From assembly GCF_001949145.1 (NCBI RefSeq), contig NW_019091419.1, positions 1,109,498-1,173,497 on the forward strand: a DNA stretch of 64,000 nucleotides, written 5' to 3'. Source of the stretch: Acanthaster planci (Eukaryota > Echinodermata > Asteroidea > Valvatida > Acanthasteridae). The notes under the pieces are model-generated. The model was not told the origin of the DNA. It was given only the letters and a program-made list of their open reading frames with translations, and searched no databases. The position numbers and the translations under genes were made by a program. This document shows positions 36,201-47,208 of this stretch, one piece after another; within the stretch, counting starts at the first letter, position 1, and each line of letters begins with the position of its first letter.

Positions 36201-38174
36201 ACCAAAGCAAGTAGTGACAGATAAAATATTTCAGTTCACTTTTCTTCCCAAAAAAAAGCATCTAAGGTGATACTGATAAAGTTTTCAAACTAAATGACCC
36301 AGATATTGTATATGATCTTGCAAACAAATAAAAATCACTGGTGAATTCTTCGTTAAATCCCTTATATTATTTATTTCTTTTAATAAAAACAGAAACAGGC
36401 TGTCTCCAGTCAAAAGCACAGCCCAACAAACGTGTTTCTTATCTTTGAAATCATTCTAATTACTGTACCTTGAAAACTCCTATAGAAGTCACTTATCTGC
36501 AATTCCTCCCTGGAAAACAAAAGTTAGGAATTACTTTAAATTCATTCATTCATTTATTTTTATGAGAAAATGTTAGCTAATATCAATGGAGGTAAACGCT
36601 GGTCAATCAAGCAGCCCTTGCTCAGTAACCAGCTCTTCCTGCTCTGTGATTCAGATTTTCATTATGTCTAAGATATTAGGATACAATTGCAGAATACCCT
36701 GCCACTCAAGTATCCAACAAAGTAGCTGGCTACAGAGTCACGGTTGACTTCCTACCCACAATGTCATTCTCAAGACACTCTGACTTTGTAGCCAAGTTGC
36801 CAGGCACAGGGTAGTCTGTTTTCCCCAACAACTCCAGGTCATTGTTGTATCTCTTCATTCTCAAAAGTACTATGACCTGCACCTGTTGTGTTAACATAGC
36901 GTATTCCTACCCAAATCGCGCCCATGCCATAACGTTTTATGCGCATTCACAGTGAAGTTCTCCATCTTGCGCCACTATGTAGTGCTATATGATCTTTGGA
37001 CATGACCACAGACATATAAAGGCACAGACCACCAGTCTTGAGTGTATAATCATGATTTTGAAAAGTATGGGCAAACAATGGGCGACACGGTAGACAGCAC
37101 ACATCCAGTGCGTATTACGTGCAGTGCACAAACTGCCTGTATTTGTTTACATGTGCTTATAAATACGTTCACTTTTTTGCTCTTTGTTGTTGCTTAATGT
37201 ACTTTTATTTATCTCGTACTTTCTCGTTTAATTTTTTTGTCTTGTTCAATGACTGTTTTAATTATCATTTGTTTTAATTTTTTAGTTAATTTAATTTCTG
37301 AATATTTAATGTACAGCACTTTGTGATGTCATTGACATGGAAAGCGTTTTTTAAATGATTTATTATTATTTTTGTTATTGCTATCTCTTCTATTCAAATG
37401 TTGCAACTGCATTGTTCTGAATCTAGAATGAGCCAGATTTAGTAAAAAAATACAAATGGCTTCATGGAATTTTACGGCTGGAATTCTTCAACTGTGCGTA
37501 AATTCCCTTTGTGGGCCTAGGGATGAATTTGTCCATAGGGCCTAGTTTTGATTTTTGTCGGGCGCCCCGCAGATCACGAAAAACCTTTGTAGTTTTGGGA
37601 AAGAATTCCATATACGAAGTTCACTTTTTTAGTTTTGAATAAGATCCGGTGGTCTATGTGTGGAGGAAGGATAAGGCATCCTTCCTCCAGGCCATGGTCT
37701 ACGCATAAGCCTTATCGCAAATACTGCATGGGTGATTTTACACAATGGTAGAAAGACATCGTGAGAAGGAGAAGCAAACGTTGCCCTTTTTCCTTCCCAC
37801 AATGCCTTTCTACAATTGTGCAAAATCATCCATGCAGTATTTGCGATAAGGTTTATTAGGTCTTTGGGCATGACACAGTTGAGTTGCACCATCCCGCCAG
37901 TACCATACGTGTACGCACGTTATTCACATTCTGACATAGTAAACATAAACATTACAACCGGCACGACCAGGTTATACCTCGCAAGAAAAATTTTCTTTTC
38001 AATGGCCACTTTGTCGATATTACTGCTTTCTTTTGTAGACTGGACTACCTCGAGGTTACCCTTCCTTTTCCCTCCACTCTTTTTCTCACTAAATCTGGGC
38101 CGACTGCCCCTCTTTTTTCTTGCAACAAATGTGAAGCCATCTGCATCGCTGCCGGTACCGCTGCAGTCAGTCAT
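33213..38174 (-). CDS. SRRD: SRR1-domain protein (SRRD-like), 7 exons, complete
   Basis: Coding exons in order: 38174-37978, 36509-36469, 35981-35527, 35342-35244, 34103-33952, 33710-33668, 33410-33213. All are GT-AG with compatible phases; the total is 1185 nt, or 394 aa. The SRR1 domain is recognisable from [20 protein letters not shown] (about residues 203-222), [32 protein letters not shown] in exon 5, IIGNSF and the terminal [14 protein letters not shown]. The Arabidopsis founder SRR1 affects phytochrome B and clock signalling; animal homologues are linked to heme synthesis and circadian control, but the biochemical activity is unproven. The N-terminus (residues 1-65) is basic and disordered-looking. 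Exon 3 also carries about 120 Ser/Asp/Lys-rich residues inserted before the core. Its 5' end faces MIF across about 0.9 kb. Confidence 0.93.
34166..34669. mobile_element. Foldback element with about 23-bp subrepeats (SRRD intron)
   Basis: ACCTGGGTATGGTGGTC followed by TAAAATGGACAGGCAA at 34166-34198 is mirrored by TTGCCTGTTCATTTTAGAACACTATACCTAGGT ending at 34669. The right half holds around nine imperfect copies of a unit like GCGACATTTGAAAGTTGAACC (34412-34630), and the left half has matching reverse-complement units (34205-34275). It lies between the SRRD exons ending at 35244 and beginning at 34103. Confidence 0.8.
36019..36135 (+). repeat. 3' part of a tRNA-derived SINE (SRRD intron)
   Basis: CTCTAAAACTGTAACTGCT, CTACAGGTTTCTTCAGG and TTGCGAGCTACA, followed by GCTTAAGAGG and TTACTGGAAATAATTAAGAATAA, match block for block with 61157-61270. 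The head with the B box is absent, so the copy is 5'-truncated. Confidence 0.7.
37305..37375 (+). mobile_element. 3' tail of a LINE- or SINE-type retroposon
   Basis: GTACAGCACTTTGTGATGTC, then GGAAAGCGTTTTTTAAATGA, then TTTATTATTATT form the typical tail design also seen inverted at 17405-17475. It lies in SRRD intron 1. The preceding 100 AT-rich bases may belong to the same insertion. Confidence 0.5.
37705..37856. mobile_element. Long hairpin, MITE-like (SRRD intron 1)
   Basis: ATAAGCCTTATCGCAAATAC...GATTTTACACAATGGTAGAAAG at 37705-37770 is the near-perfect reverse complement of 37790-37856. The stem is over 60 bp and the loop is short. Transcribed as part of the SRRD pre-mRNA it would form an extended RNA hairpin. 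Confidence 0.85.
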
Positions 38175-39093
38175 GTTGTTATTTTTTCAGCATAATCTTT
38201 GACCTTCGAAAGCCAAGTCTAAATCTTCACATAGGGGAGTCCGAAAAGATATTGTAAAATATGAGAACACAATCATAAGTCTAACAATTTTGGGGGGAAG
38301 GGGAGGGTAAAAAAATCTATCATAGTAATTAATCATTAAATTGTACGCTGTTCTGATACATAGGTCATGATAAAGTTCTCAGCTTCACTATTAAATAATT
38401 GCCACCCCTTTGTAACAGTGGAATTTACCGTGTCACACTGGACACAATTAAACTAATCAGGTAGGCATTGCGGATTTTGCTGTTTTTACTGAGGCCGAAA
38501 TATAGGTAATTTCCCAGATTTTTGTGATTGTTCGGGAAAAGCTGTATGCATGTTGGCGTGATTTGAGCTTACATGGTTTGTTGTGAGTTGCCAAACCTTT
38601 GGAACGGTCCCTGTCCAGTGACCACATCATCTGTTCCTTGAACTTGAAGAACATTGACCATGCACGTTGACCATACAGGGATGCTTAGTCACTGTGCTAA
38701 TTATAAATGGCCTTCATGTTCAGGGGTCTATATGGGGACTTTAAATCCCTGTTTCTCTGCACTCGTACCCCTTAACCGGATCAACCCACAGGAGAACGAA
38801 CGAATTTTCTTCCAGTTTCTTTAAATGAAATTGTTTATGTTCACTGGTAGATCCAGGGTCCCTTTGAAATAGCATTTTTTGGGAAAAACAACGTCGGGGG
38901 TGCTAGTAGTAGTAATTATGTAATGTTATTTTCCTTGCAAAAGCAAGTAAAAAGCCCTGAAATTTAGGTTCGGCTTCTAGAACGTCACATGTGAAATAAT
39001 TTCCAAATTCCAACTCCCCCCCAAAAAATTGGCTTCAGATCCGCCTTGTCCATATTCAGTATACTGTATGTCCATCTTTCAAGATTTGTCAAG
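38175..39093. promoter_or_regulatory. Shared 5' region between SRRD-like and MIF genes
   Basis: The start codons of the two divergent genes are 919 bases apart, so both promoters must lie here or in unseen upstream exons. I see no clear TATA box or CpG-rich core. Poly-G runs occur near 38290, and a GGATC-containing C-rich stretch near 39018. That it is a bidirectional promoter is inference from the head-to-head layout. Confidence 0.4.
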
Positions 39094-40094
39094 ATGCCCA
39101 TGTTAGAGATCAATACCAATCTCAAGGAGGAAGACATCCAACCGGACTTTCTGGTGACAACGTCCAAACTCTTCCAAGAGGCAATTGGAAAACCAATGGA
39201 GGTGGGGCTTTACAAGTACATGTACCTTTTAAACAAAGTCTTTGTAAGTTTCACAACCAAATGCTTTTGTTTTGAAGAGAAGCTGGAGTGATGAGAAATC
39301 AAAATCATATTTTGCAGATATCGGGAAAAAGTTTTGTCCTGAGTTTGAAAGTTCATATTTTTGGGTTACTAAGTTAAATGTAGTTTTGTTTGTCCATCCT
39401 CTGTGCAGTATATCTCGGTGCATTTACGGCCAGATCAACTGATGGCCTTCGGTGGTACCAATGAACCCTGTGCATTTGTCAACGTTGTCAGTGCTGGCAA
39501 GATTTCTCCGGAAGAGAACATCAAGTATACCAAACTCATCACACAAATCATGGGAAAGCTGGGCGTCCCCCCTGACAGGTTTGTAAAAATGAACTGTAGC
39601 CGTTGTGTCATACAAAAAAAAACCAAAACAAGTAGCCGGTAGACTATTAAAATTTGACTGTATTTCCCGACAAAATTAAATGATTCAGATGATTGTCACC
39701 AGAAATTTTTGACTCAGTTTGCCCCTCATAATTTAAGCTGCCCATGAATAGTGATACCCGGCACGATATGTGGGAAAGGGCCCCCCCAACGTGATGCACA
39801 AGCTGTATACCCTATGGCTATTGTGCCTACTCCATTCCCCCTCGGAAATCTGAAAGGAATTCCAGAAATTCCATCAACACAAAAGAAGACACAATAAAGG
39901 GGGTCCCCCCCTTTGCCACATATCTTGCATCATACAGTATGTGAACAGTGTGGTTTGTTGATGGAGCTTTTACCAGTTACTCTTTCCATTTTATGAAACT
40001 ATTTTGCAGGATGTACATTATCTTCCATGATATTCCGAGGGACAACCTCGGATTCAAAGGATCAATCCTGAGTGATCTTGTTGCAAAAAAATAA
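39094..40094 (+). CDS. MIF: Macrophage migration inhibitory factor family tautomerase, 3 exons, complete
   Basis: Exons: 39094-39201, 39409-39578, 40010-40094; total 363 nt, or 120 aa (mammalian MIF about 115). The three-exon split matches the family. The N-terminus MPMLEI exposes Pro2 after Met removal, the catalytic base of the tautomerase. Lys33 in TTSKLFQEA is the conserved active-site lysine, and LMAFGGTNEPCAFVNVVS is the family signature strand. The CXXC redox pair of mammalian MIF reads C-A-F-V here, so only the first cysteine is present. The C-terminal MYIIFHDIPRDNLGFKGS is well conserved. Family proteins trimerise, lack a signal peptide, and are secreted by a non-classical route as cytokine-like factors. 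D-dopachrome tautomerase is the alternative family member, but the residues seen fit MIF slightly better. The gene is convergent with EXO5. Confidence 0.95.
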
Positions 40095-41836
40095 AATGGA
40101 TGGTTGGCCCTGCAGAGCGTTAAACAATCACATCAAGTCTGCACAAGGTGGAGATCACTGGAAATCAATTTTATTCTAGTTATGACACGAATGTGGATAA
40201 GGTGATGCGGTGTTTGTTTTCTTGTTCCACTGAAAAAAAGGAAACGTTTTCATGGATTGCATGTACAAATAACGTCACTTAGAGGTTGGAAGGGACAAAG
40301 AATGATTTCCGGAAATTGTTTAATTAAACTCAAATTTATGAAAACAAAGCATGTTTTTTCAATGACAATTCTAAACTTGTTTTCAAACGAGTTTTACCAA
40401 ACGAGTCTGCACAACTACAGTTCCTTTGATGCAAATGAGCAATATTTACTGATAATTTTACACCCTTGGTACATACATGCAATTGCGAGGATTTCAATGT
40501 AAAGTTTACTTAAAATGATATATCTTTTCTGACCCTTGTAATTATGAAATGGTTTGTAGGCTTTCTAAAGAAGACATGAAATTTGTTTCACTGAAATAGC
40601 ATCTCTTCATTTTAAAACCAACTAATTTTAAATATGTCGAAACCGGAAGAGTTGTGAAAAATATATGCATTTCTTTAATTGCTCTAGATTACACCAATCA
40701 GATATAGAGATACATGTATTATAGATTTTTGCTCTAAGAAGAACTGAATTCACGAGTGCTTCGTGAAAGAGGGATTTCCAGTTATGAAACTGCATATGGC
40801 CAGCAAGAAAAGTGAAAGTTTTTTTTAGCGCAAAAAAATTGTTTTTTCACTTTTCAAAACCCTGTATTCAAGTACATGTACAAAGTCAAACACGTACATG
40901 TATGTCCGTGTTTGACTTTGTAATTATCCAATACATGTACGTGTACCCTGTACAGGGGCGTATGGGGGAGGGGGGCACATTCCCTTTTGCCCCCAAAAAA
41001 TAAATTCATAAAAAAAGAAAGAGGGGGAAGAAGAAAAGAGAAGGGTCATACTGCCTGAAATCGCACCACAGAGTGCCTAAAACCCGAAATGGATCCAGAC
41101 CCCACACCGTACAGCCATTTTACCATAATTGCCTTAGTTCACGCCCCCCCTTTAGGAAAATCCCGGATAGGCCCCCAGATGTACACCAGTGAGCCAGGCA
41201 CAGCAGTGTTTTGTCACACCTACACTGCAGTGTCAAATGATTTAATACACCTGCCTTGTGCAAAAATATTGTATCTGCTGAGAAATTTTCTGTTTTTCAG
41301 ACATGTCAAGATTTTCAAGAGCCACAATAAGGAAATTCTGCTAATGTATAAAATGCTGCAGAAAATATTAAATTGATTCTGTTATAACCTGAACAGCACC
41401 TGAGCAGTGTGAACTTCTCTCAAAAATATTATGACCTGGTAGTATGATACAATGAGTTGGTTTGGATAGTGCCAAGGGATCTATCCAGTTACATGTGTGT
41501 CCTAGCGCTGAGAGTCTTAGGCTAAGACTACACAAAAATACAGATTTAAACGGCAGCCTAAATATCCTGTTTTCAAAGTGCTGTGCTGAAAGGTGCAACT
41601 TAAAGATATGGATTAAAAAGTTATCTGTATCGCACTTTGTCAATGGCTATGCCAAATTGTCTAAAATCGCCCAGTGTGCTGTAACAGAATGGCACATTCT
41701 CGGTGCATTCTCAAACTTTCAAGAGGCATCAAGCCTCATGTCATACTACACGTGTAGAGGCTGGGTTCTCCCTTCCTGAATAACGTAAACCTTTCAAAAC
41801 CTTGCACAAAGACTGGGAAGGGTTTGGGAAGATTAA
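40095..41836. other. Convergent interval between MIF and EXO5
   Basis: It contains both 3' UTRs. An AATAAA at 40090-40095 overlaps the MIF stop and is probably not used. A 15-bp hairpin is at 40879-40920. A G-rich CAGGGGCGTA stretch is near 40953. The open frame at 41462-41779 has no family resemblance. Confidence 0.35.
40879..40920. repeat. Short perfect hairpin
   Basis: ACAAAGTCAAACACG at 40879 is followed 12 bases later by its exact reverse complement CGTGTTTGACTTTGT. The loop contains TACATGTA. It could be the remnant ends of a very small inverted-repeat element. Confidence 0.6.
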
Positions 41837-43926
41837 TTACTTTCCCTGCAGCCTTCTAGCAATGTTTTTTTGTGCACAGATCTCGTTCATCCTTTGTCTC
41901 CACTCGCACCTGTCGTAGAATGCACAAATCCCGCACTTCCACGTGTCTTCAATGTCCACGCCTTCCGCATCTCTCTCCTCTGCCCAGAATGCGTGGCAGT
42001 GGTCCAGGCGCTGCTGCAGCCAGTCGGCATCAAAGTCTACCGTTTCCGTGGTGATGGTTGCGCTGTCATCCCGGCTACTGAATTCCAGTGTAAGGACATC
42101 CACATACGGGAGGAACTCAAATTGTTGCATCACTTCACTCATCAGCTCACCGAGCGTGACACTCGTTCTGCTTGCATCGCCTAGCTGCCTAACGTACTTG
42201 AGTAGTTCATCATTAAGGATCTGATGAGGATCCATTTTAAGTCCATGGAGTACTGCTTGACCATCAACGTGCCCTCGCCCCAGGTCTTCAAGCATCTTCT
42301 TGTACATCATCATCTGCATCTTGTAGGCCTGCATCTGCTGTCTGCGTATCGGCCGCGAAATGTCTCCCCGAGTCTTGAACTCGACCAGCTCAAATCGTCC
42401 CTGACTGTCGAACCGGAGCTCATCGATAGTACCCACTACTACAAATCCATGGCCAAGGGGCAACCCAAAGATGGGGATCTCTCTAGCACAGGGTTCACCC
42501 CTCAGGAGCAGCCCCCTCAAGGAGACCATGATGTTGACGAGTCGAATGCCATAATTATCCTCTCGTGTCTTGACTTTGACTGGAATGTACTTGTTAACTT
42601 CATGATCTGCAGATCAAAAGATATACATGTATCTTGAACACTGACATGGGTATACATGTACAAACTAGGGACACTGAAATCAATTAACGGTAAAAAGGAA
42701 AATGTGGCACCTCGTCTCTATTGCTACAATACTGTACGTGTATTTTTTCAGTTGTTAACCCTAACACTCCTCAGTCCTCCAACAGGTGAAGGATTGAGGA
42801 GGGTTAGGGTTAATGATGTATGCCACCAGACTCCTCCATGGACTCTTCATTCATAGTGCATTGAACAACAGCATTTACTGTAGTTTGAAGTTCACTTGAC
42901 CTCAAGCTTACAGAGCTACCTCTGGTGGCAGAGCGTATCTAGGCCAATTTTTCCCACCTGCCAAGATCAACAGGATCTGATCAAGATTCTCTACTGTTGA
43001 AACCAAGGGCGGATCCAGCACTAATTTTTTTTGAGGGAAGGAGGCAAATATTTTATTTTTTTTCATGCAACTTTTTGAGCCTTTCTCAGGGTTAAGGCGA
43101 GGCTACATTTATTTGGGGGCTTTAGTTTTCATGCACTTTTTGAAGGAAAGAAAATAAAATAGACGAAAACCAACCAAAAATTGCCTGCCCCTCATTACTC
43201 CCCCCCCCCAAGGGGGACTTCCGTGGAGGGGGGCCAGGGCTCCTACCCCCCACCCCGATATACCTTTGGCTGAACCCTGTTGGGGTCGACGAAGTAACAG
43301 ATGCCCTGCGACAATTTCCACATCACAAACCCACCTCGCTTTTCATGAACTCTGCTCCCACTGCTGGCTGCAGCCACCACTGCCTTCACAGCAGCTTTGT
43401 GTTCGGCAGGCATGGTGGACGTGGACTCCACAATCAGCTCCAAGTCGGGCTTCCAAAAGTTATACACCATCTGCTGCTCACACCACAGCTGCGCTACCAG
43501 GTTGGACACGGTCAAGTAGGTGTTCCCCAATCGCAGCTTCTGCTTGCGGTCCGTCTCAACTCCACTGAAGGCATTCAAAGAACTTTCAGAATCTTCAGTT
43601 TTGGTGGTACAACTAGCGGAGGTGGAACCAGTTCCAGCAGAGCAGGCATTACATGAAGGTCCACAAGTCAAATTTTCAGAGCCGATATTATGGTCACTGA
43701 ATTTAACATTGGACATGCGAGTAGCACTTTGCTCATTTGCTTCATAGGCGTGGTGCAAAGCTCTGTTTTGACTCTCAGATATTGATTCTTGGGAATCGCT
43801 AGCATCTTTGACATTCATTGGGCCTGCTTCATCCATCATCTCGAGGGCGTCAAGAGCCTGATGAAACAAGGCATCATCTTGAGACCCAAAGTGAATTGCT
43901 TCATTCATGTCATTTGCATCCATCAT
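41837..43926 (-). CDS. EXO5: Exonuclease V (EXO5/DEM1), Fe-S single-strand DNA exonuclease, 2 exons, complete
   Basis: Exons 43926-43335 and 42606-41837, one GT-AG intron, total 1362 nt, or 453 aa; vertebrate relatives are somewhat shorter. PD-(D/E)XK nuclease residues are visible: Asp259 in GTIDEL and Glu273/Lys275 in VEFKTR. The 4Fe-4S ligands are Cys149 (LWCEQQ) plus Cys422, Cys425 and Cys431 (WKCGICAFYDRCEW), the split-cysteine arrangement of this family. The enzyme degrades single-stranded DNA in interstrand-crosslink repair and replication restart, sliding from ends. The first 130 residues are acidic, Ser/Asn-rich and appear disordered; they account for the extra length. Two adjacent ATG codons (43926 and 43923) could start translation, and an in-frame TGA lies just upstream. 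The intron contains a 59-bp TTAA-flanked mini-MITE. Confidence 0.94.
42755..42813. mobile_element. piggyBac-like mini-MITE, 59 bp (EXO5 intron)
   Basis: TTAACCCTAACACTCCTCAG at 42755 is mirrored by a reverse complement ending GGGTTAGGGTTAA at 42813. TTAA is exact on both sides and the termini are CCCTAACACTCCTCA. It is almost nothing but two inverted ends. Confidence 0.65.
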
Positions 43927-44508
43927 CAAACATTGTCAAAGTGTAGAGTAGACTAGTTCTTGCACATTATGACTATGCTAATGGCATGCCATGGAATGCA
44001 ACTTTTTCTCTGAGTGATACAGGCCTAGTTTGGATTTGATCCCTCACATTATACACGCCATCATTTAGCACTAACATAATCATGTCTCTTCATAAACCAG
44101 GACCATCTTGGCCCTTAGTGTGTATCGGGTTACACATTTGTGAACCCGCAAAAGAGGAGTACTACGACCAGCATGAGTAGGATCGATAGGTTAAACAACA
44201 GTAGGCCTACCGCTGTACATCATACATGTACATGTCATAGGCTGCTGAAGTTATAATGCTCGCACTCAAACTGAGTAAGCCAGGCAAACTTCAAGCTAAA
44301 CTGTTCACATTCATTGACACTAAGGCTGAAAGGACTGCTGTATAATGTCCTTACACTTGAAAACCTCGTGTAGTTGTACTGCTCCAGGATCACTCTTCTC
44401 CTGCCCATCATTCTCTACGTTGGGCTTGAATCGTTTTGCCCCTGGTGGACAAGATGGCATTGAATCTGCACAGTCGTTTGTGTTTATCTTTGCATCATCG
44501 GGGGAGGG

Positions 44509-47208
44509 GGGGTTCGGATAACTGGCCTGTTTGCCAACTCGACTTTGGACAACTCGACCGTTGAGACAGCTCGACCGTCCGTGCGTAAAAAGGAGAGACA
44601 AGTCGAATGTTGAGACATTGTCCACTCAGCCCAGTCGTCTGCTGGGTGTGGAATACTATGCGGTGCCCTTGATTATAATGGAAGGGAATTTCACGTAGTT
44701 GACAAGCTCATCACTTCTCATATCTGAGGTAGCCTAGGCCTAGTACAGTACTAGTAGGGCCTAGTCATACTAACAAATCTTTGTGCAAATTGCAATCAAT
44801 CGATCTTGCACCCGCACGGACCTAGCCACGTATATGTGATTACAGTCGTTTTTCTCGTCCGGATTTTTCGTAGCAGATCGCCGTGGTTTGGCTTCATACG
44901 TGTGATTGCATATAACATGTACAGCTCAAAACAGTTACCTCCGTCGTCTTTGTGTTTGTAACCAAATTTAAGCGCCGCGCTATATAAATAATACAATCTT
45001 AGTTTCTTGCAGGTTTTTCCCCGATGAGAATGTCTGAGCCCTGTCGCAGGAGGGCGCTCTTCACTTCCACCACGTTGTTATCGCATTTCTTACTTGTGCA
45101 AAAGCCTGAAGGCTTGACATGTACTTTTGCCAGTATAATTCGATAACTATTCAACCCAAGGACCCGGGGATACAGGTAAATAGAGTTTAATTATTGTAGA
45201 ATCTAACATGATAATTGTCTTTACATAAAGGTGTGATTTAAGGCGATTATTTAGACCAAATTTTCATGACATAATCTGCACGTGATAATCATTGCTGTAT
45301 GCACAAGTGTGCATGGTTCACTGTTGAGATAGTCCCACACTGGGGGCCAGTCTACTGGACTCCCTCCGGGTGCATTCCACCAAATGGTTGTATTTCTGCG
45401 CGCAAGCTCATTAATATTTTGTGATCCCACGGGGTTTTTACAAAAGACAGGCCATAATCAGGAGGGATCATAGAAATAACTCTAAGCCTGAAATTGCAGA
45501 CTTATTCTTGCGGGCGGTTAATTCAGAAGTGAGTGCATAGTTTTATTGCTGTTTGGGGGGTATCTTCGTTCAAAGGCAAATTAAAAAAATGTTCATGGCT
45601 AACCCCCATGAAATTGAAACGAAAGTGATCTTCTGGCCATAATCTTGAATTTCCAGTGAAAAAACGGAGGCCCACCTCTTCATGAGAGTCAACTGGCGGT
45701 GCTATTTTGGTCCGATTTTGCACTGTTTTCTATGGGCACGTACTTGGTGTAGTGTAACCCTCCGCATCCAGTAGACTGACCCCCAGTGTGGGGCCAGTGT
45801 GAGATAACCTTTGACCTCATATTCTAATGTGTCGTTTGAGTTACTTCTGTTTCATATTTTAGATGTAGATCTTTGAAGGTGTCTTATTGTCAAAAAGCTA
45901 GTTCTCCACTTAGATTAGTAATTTGAGTAGGTTTTTTTTTTGCATTTAGGATTATTTGTGCTTCTCTTGGTTGCAGTTTTTACGGGATCTGTGACATGCA
46001 TGTTAGTGATCTGCCATTGATCTGCCAGTAATCCACGAGTGATTTATAATGTGATCTGTGGGCGATTTGTGTCCTATGACCCTCGAACCTTTGAACTTTG
46101 TAATTCTGTGAATCTAAGAGCCAGTAATAAATCAGTTGAGCAGCAACAATGGAATAAAGTGAAAAAACAAAGTGAACATCACAGAGCTAATGATTGAACA
46201 TTCTGCACGAGACACACATTGTGAATTTAATAAGATCTGCAACCGCCAGTGTTGTTCTTCAGTTCTACAGTCTCTGACAAGCTCTGTTTAAAAGGTGAAT
46301 GTAAATGTAAGTTTCTTGTTGAACAAAACTTGTTCTTGGAAAATTTCTAGGAAAGAAAATTTTGGCCAGATATCTGATTCACACTTTGATATTTTTGAAT
46401 GCTTTGTCAAAAATCATGGTAGCAAGGAAAAAAATCAACAAATAGTTACAGGGCGACATGTCACTCACTACGAGTGATCCCAAATACTTTTTCATACTCA
46501 GCAGTCAAATAAACTTTTTGCATCTAATGTCTGTTTAACCAAAATGACTTTCAAAGTTTTTGTTTTATTAAAACTGGCCGAAAACAGAACACGTCCGGCC
46601 TATTTTTTCCTAGTTTTGAATCACGCATAAGTGCATGCACACAATATACATTGCGAACTTAACATACTATACGGACGTTGCAGAAATGTACGTAATGTAA
46701 CTTGGTTCGTCAACTGAGGAGTGTGCAGTGCAAGAAGGTATTGGTAACTGGTGCCACTGAAAAAATGAGTCAAAACTTACGAAAGATCCACTTTTTAAAA
46801 TTCATCGGAATTTTCATTTATAAACTAATTTTCTCTAAATTAAAAACTTTTTCATTAGAAAATCAACTCTTTACAATGTCTGAAAATGGATTTGCCACTC
46901 GCCGGGTTACTTTCTGGAAACTGATCCAGAACGAGGAAAAGTGTCGTCGCCACTTTTGTCGATCCTGTATAAATTTAAAAATTTAAAATTTGAAATTAAT
47001 TTGGTAGTGTCTCTAACACACAAGATGGACTACTGACCACATTTAACTGGAATTTGAGGATTTTTGTTGCTGCGGACTGACTGAATAATTTAACTGGGAA
47101 AACGACTGCATTAGGTGTAGAGATCTCACTGGTCGAGTTGTCTCGCTGTCAAAGTCGAGTTGTACTAACAGACAATTTGACAAACGGTCAAGTTGTCTGA
47201 CATCCCCT
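44509..47208. mobile_element. Possible DNA transposon with CAACTCGACCG subterminal repeats
   Basis: 44509-44620 carries GGGGTTCGGATAACT and then several copies of a CAACTCGACCG-like unit. 47125-47208 carries the same units in reverse complement and ends AGTTGTCTGACATCCCC. The two clusters face each other 2.7 kb apart, as subterminal repeats of a non-autonomous DNA transposon would. No transposase is seen between them, and a separate MITE lies inside. The ends are imperfect, so this is tentative. Confidence 0.4.
45334..45792. mobile_element. MITE, 459 bp, CCCACACTGGGGG ends
   Basis: CCCACACTGGGGG followed by CCAGTCTACTGGA at 45334 pairs with TCCAGTAGACTG and CCCCCAGTGTGGG ending at 45792; the inverted ends extend about 40 bp with few mismatches (CCTCCGGGTGCA against TGTAACCCTCCGCA). 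There is no transposase inside. No clear target-site duplication is seen. Confidence 0.75.

Noticed and set aside
42224-42637. Plus-strand frame of 137 codons
   Set aside because: It is antisense to the well-supported EXO5 second exon, with no family resemblance.
44320-44625. A possible 5' exon of EXO5 on the minus strand (Pro/Asp/Lys-rich frame with a GTAAGG donor)
   Set aside because: No conserved sequence. It overlaps the CAACTCGACCG repeat cluster, and EXO5 is complete from 43926 with an in-frame stop just upstream.
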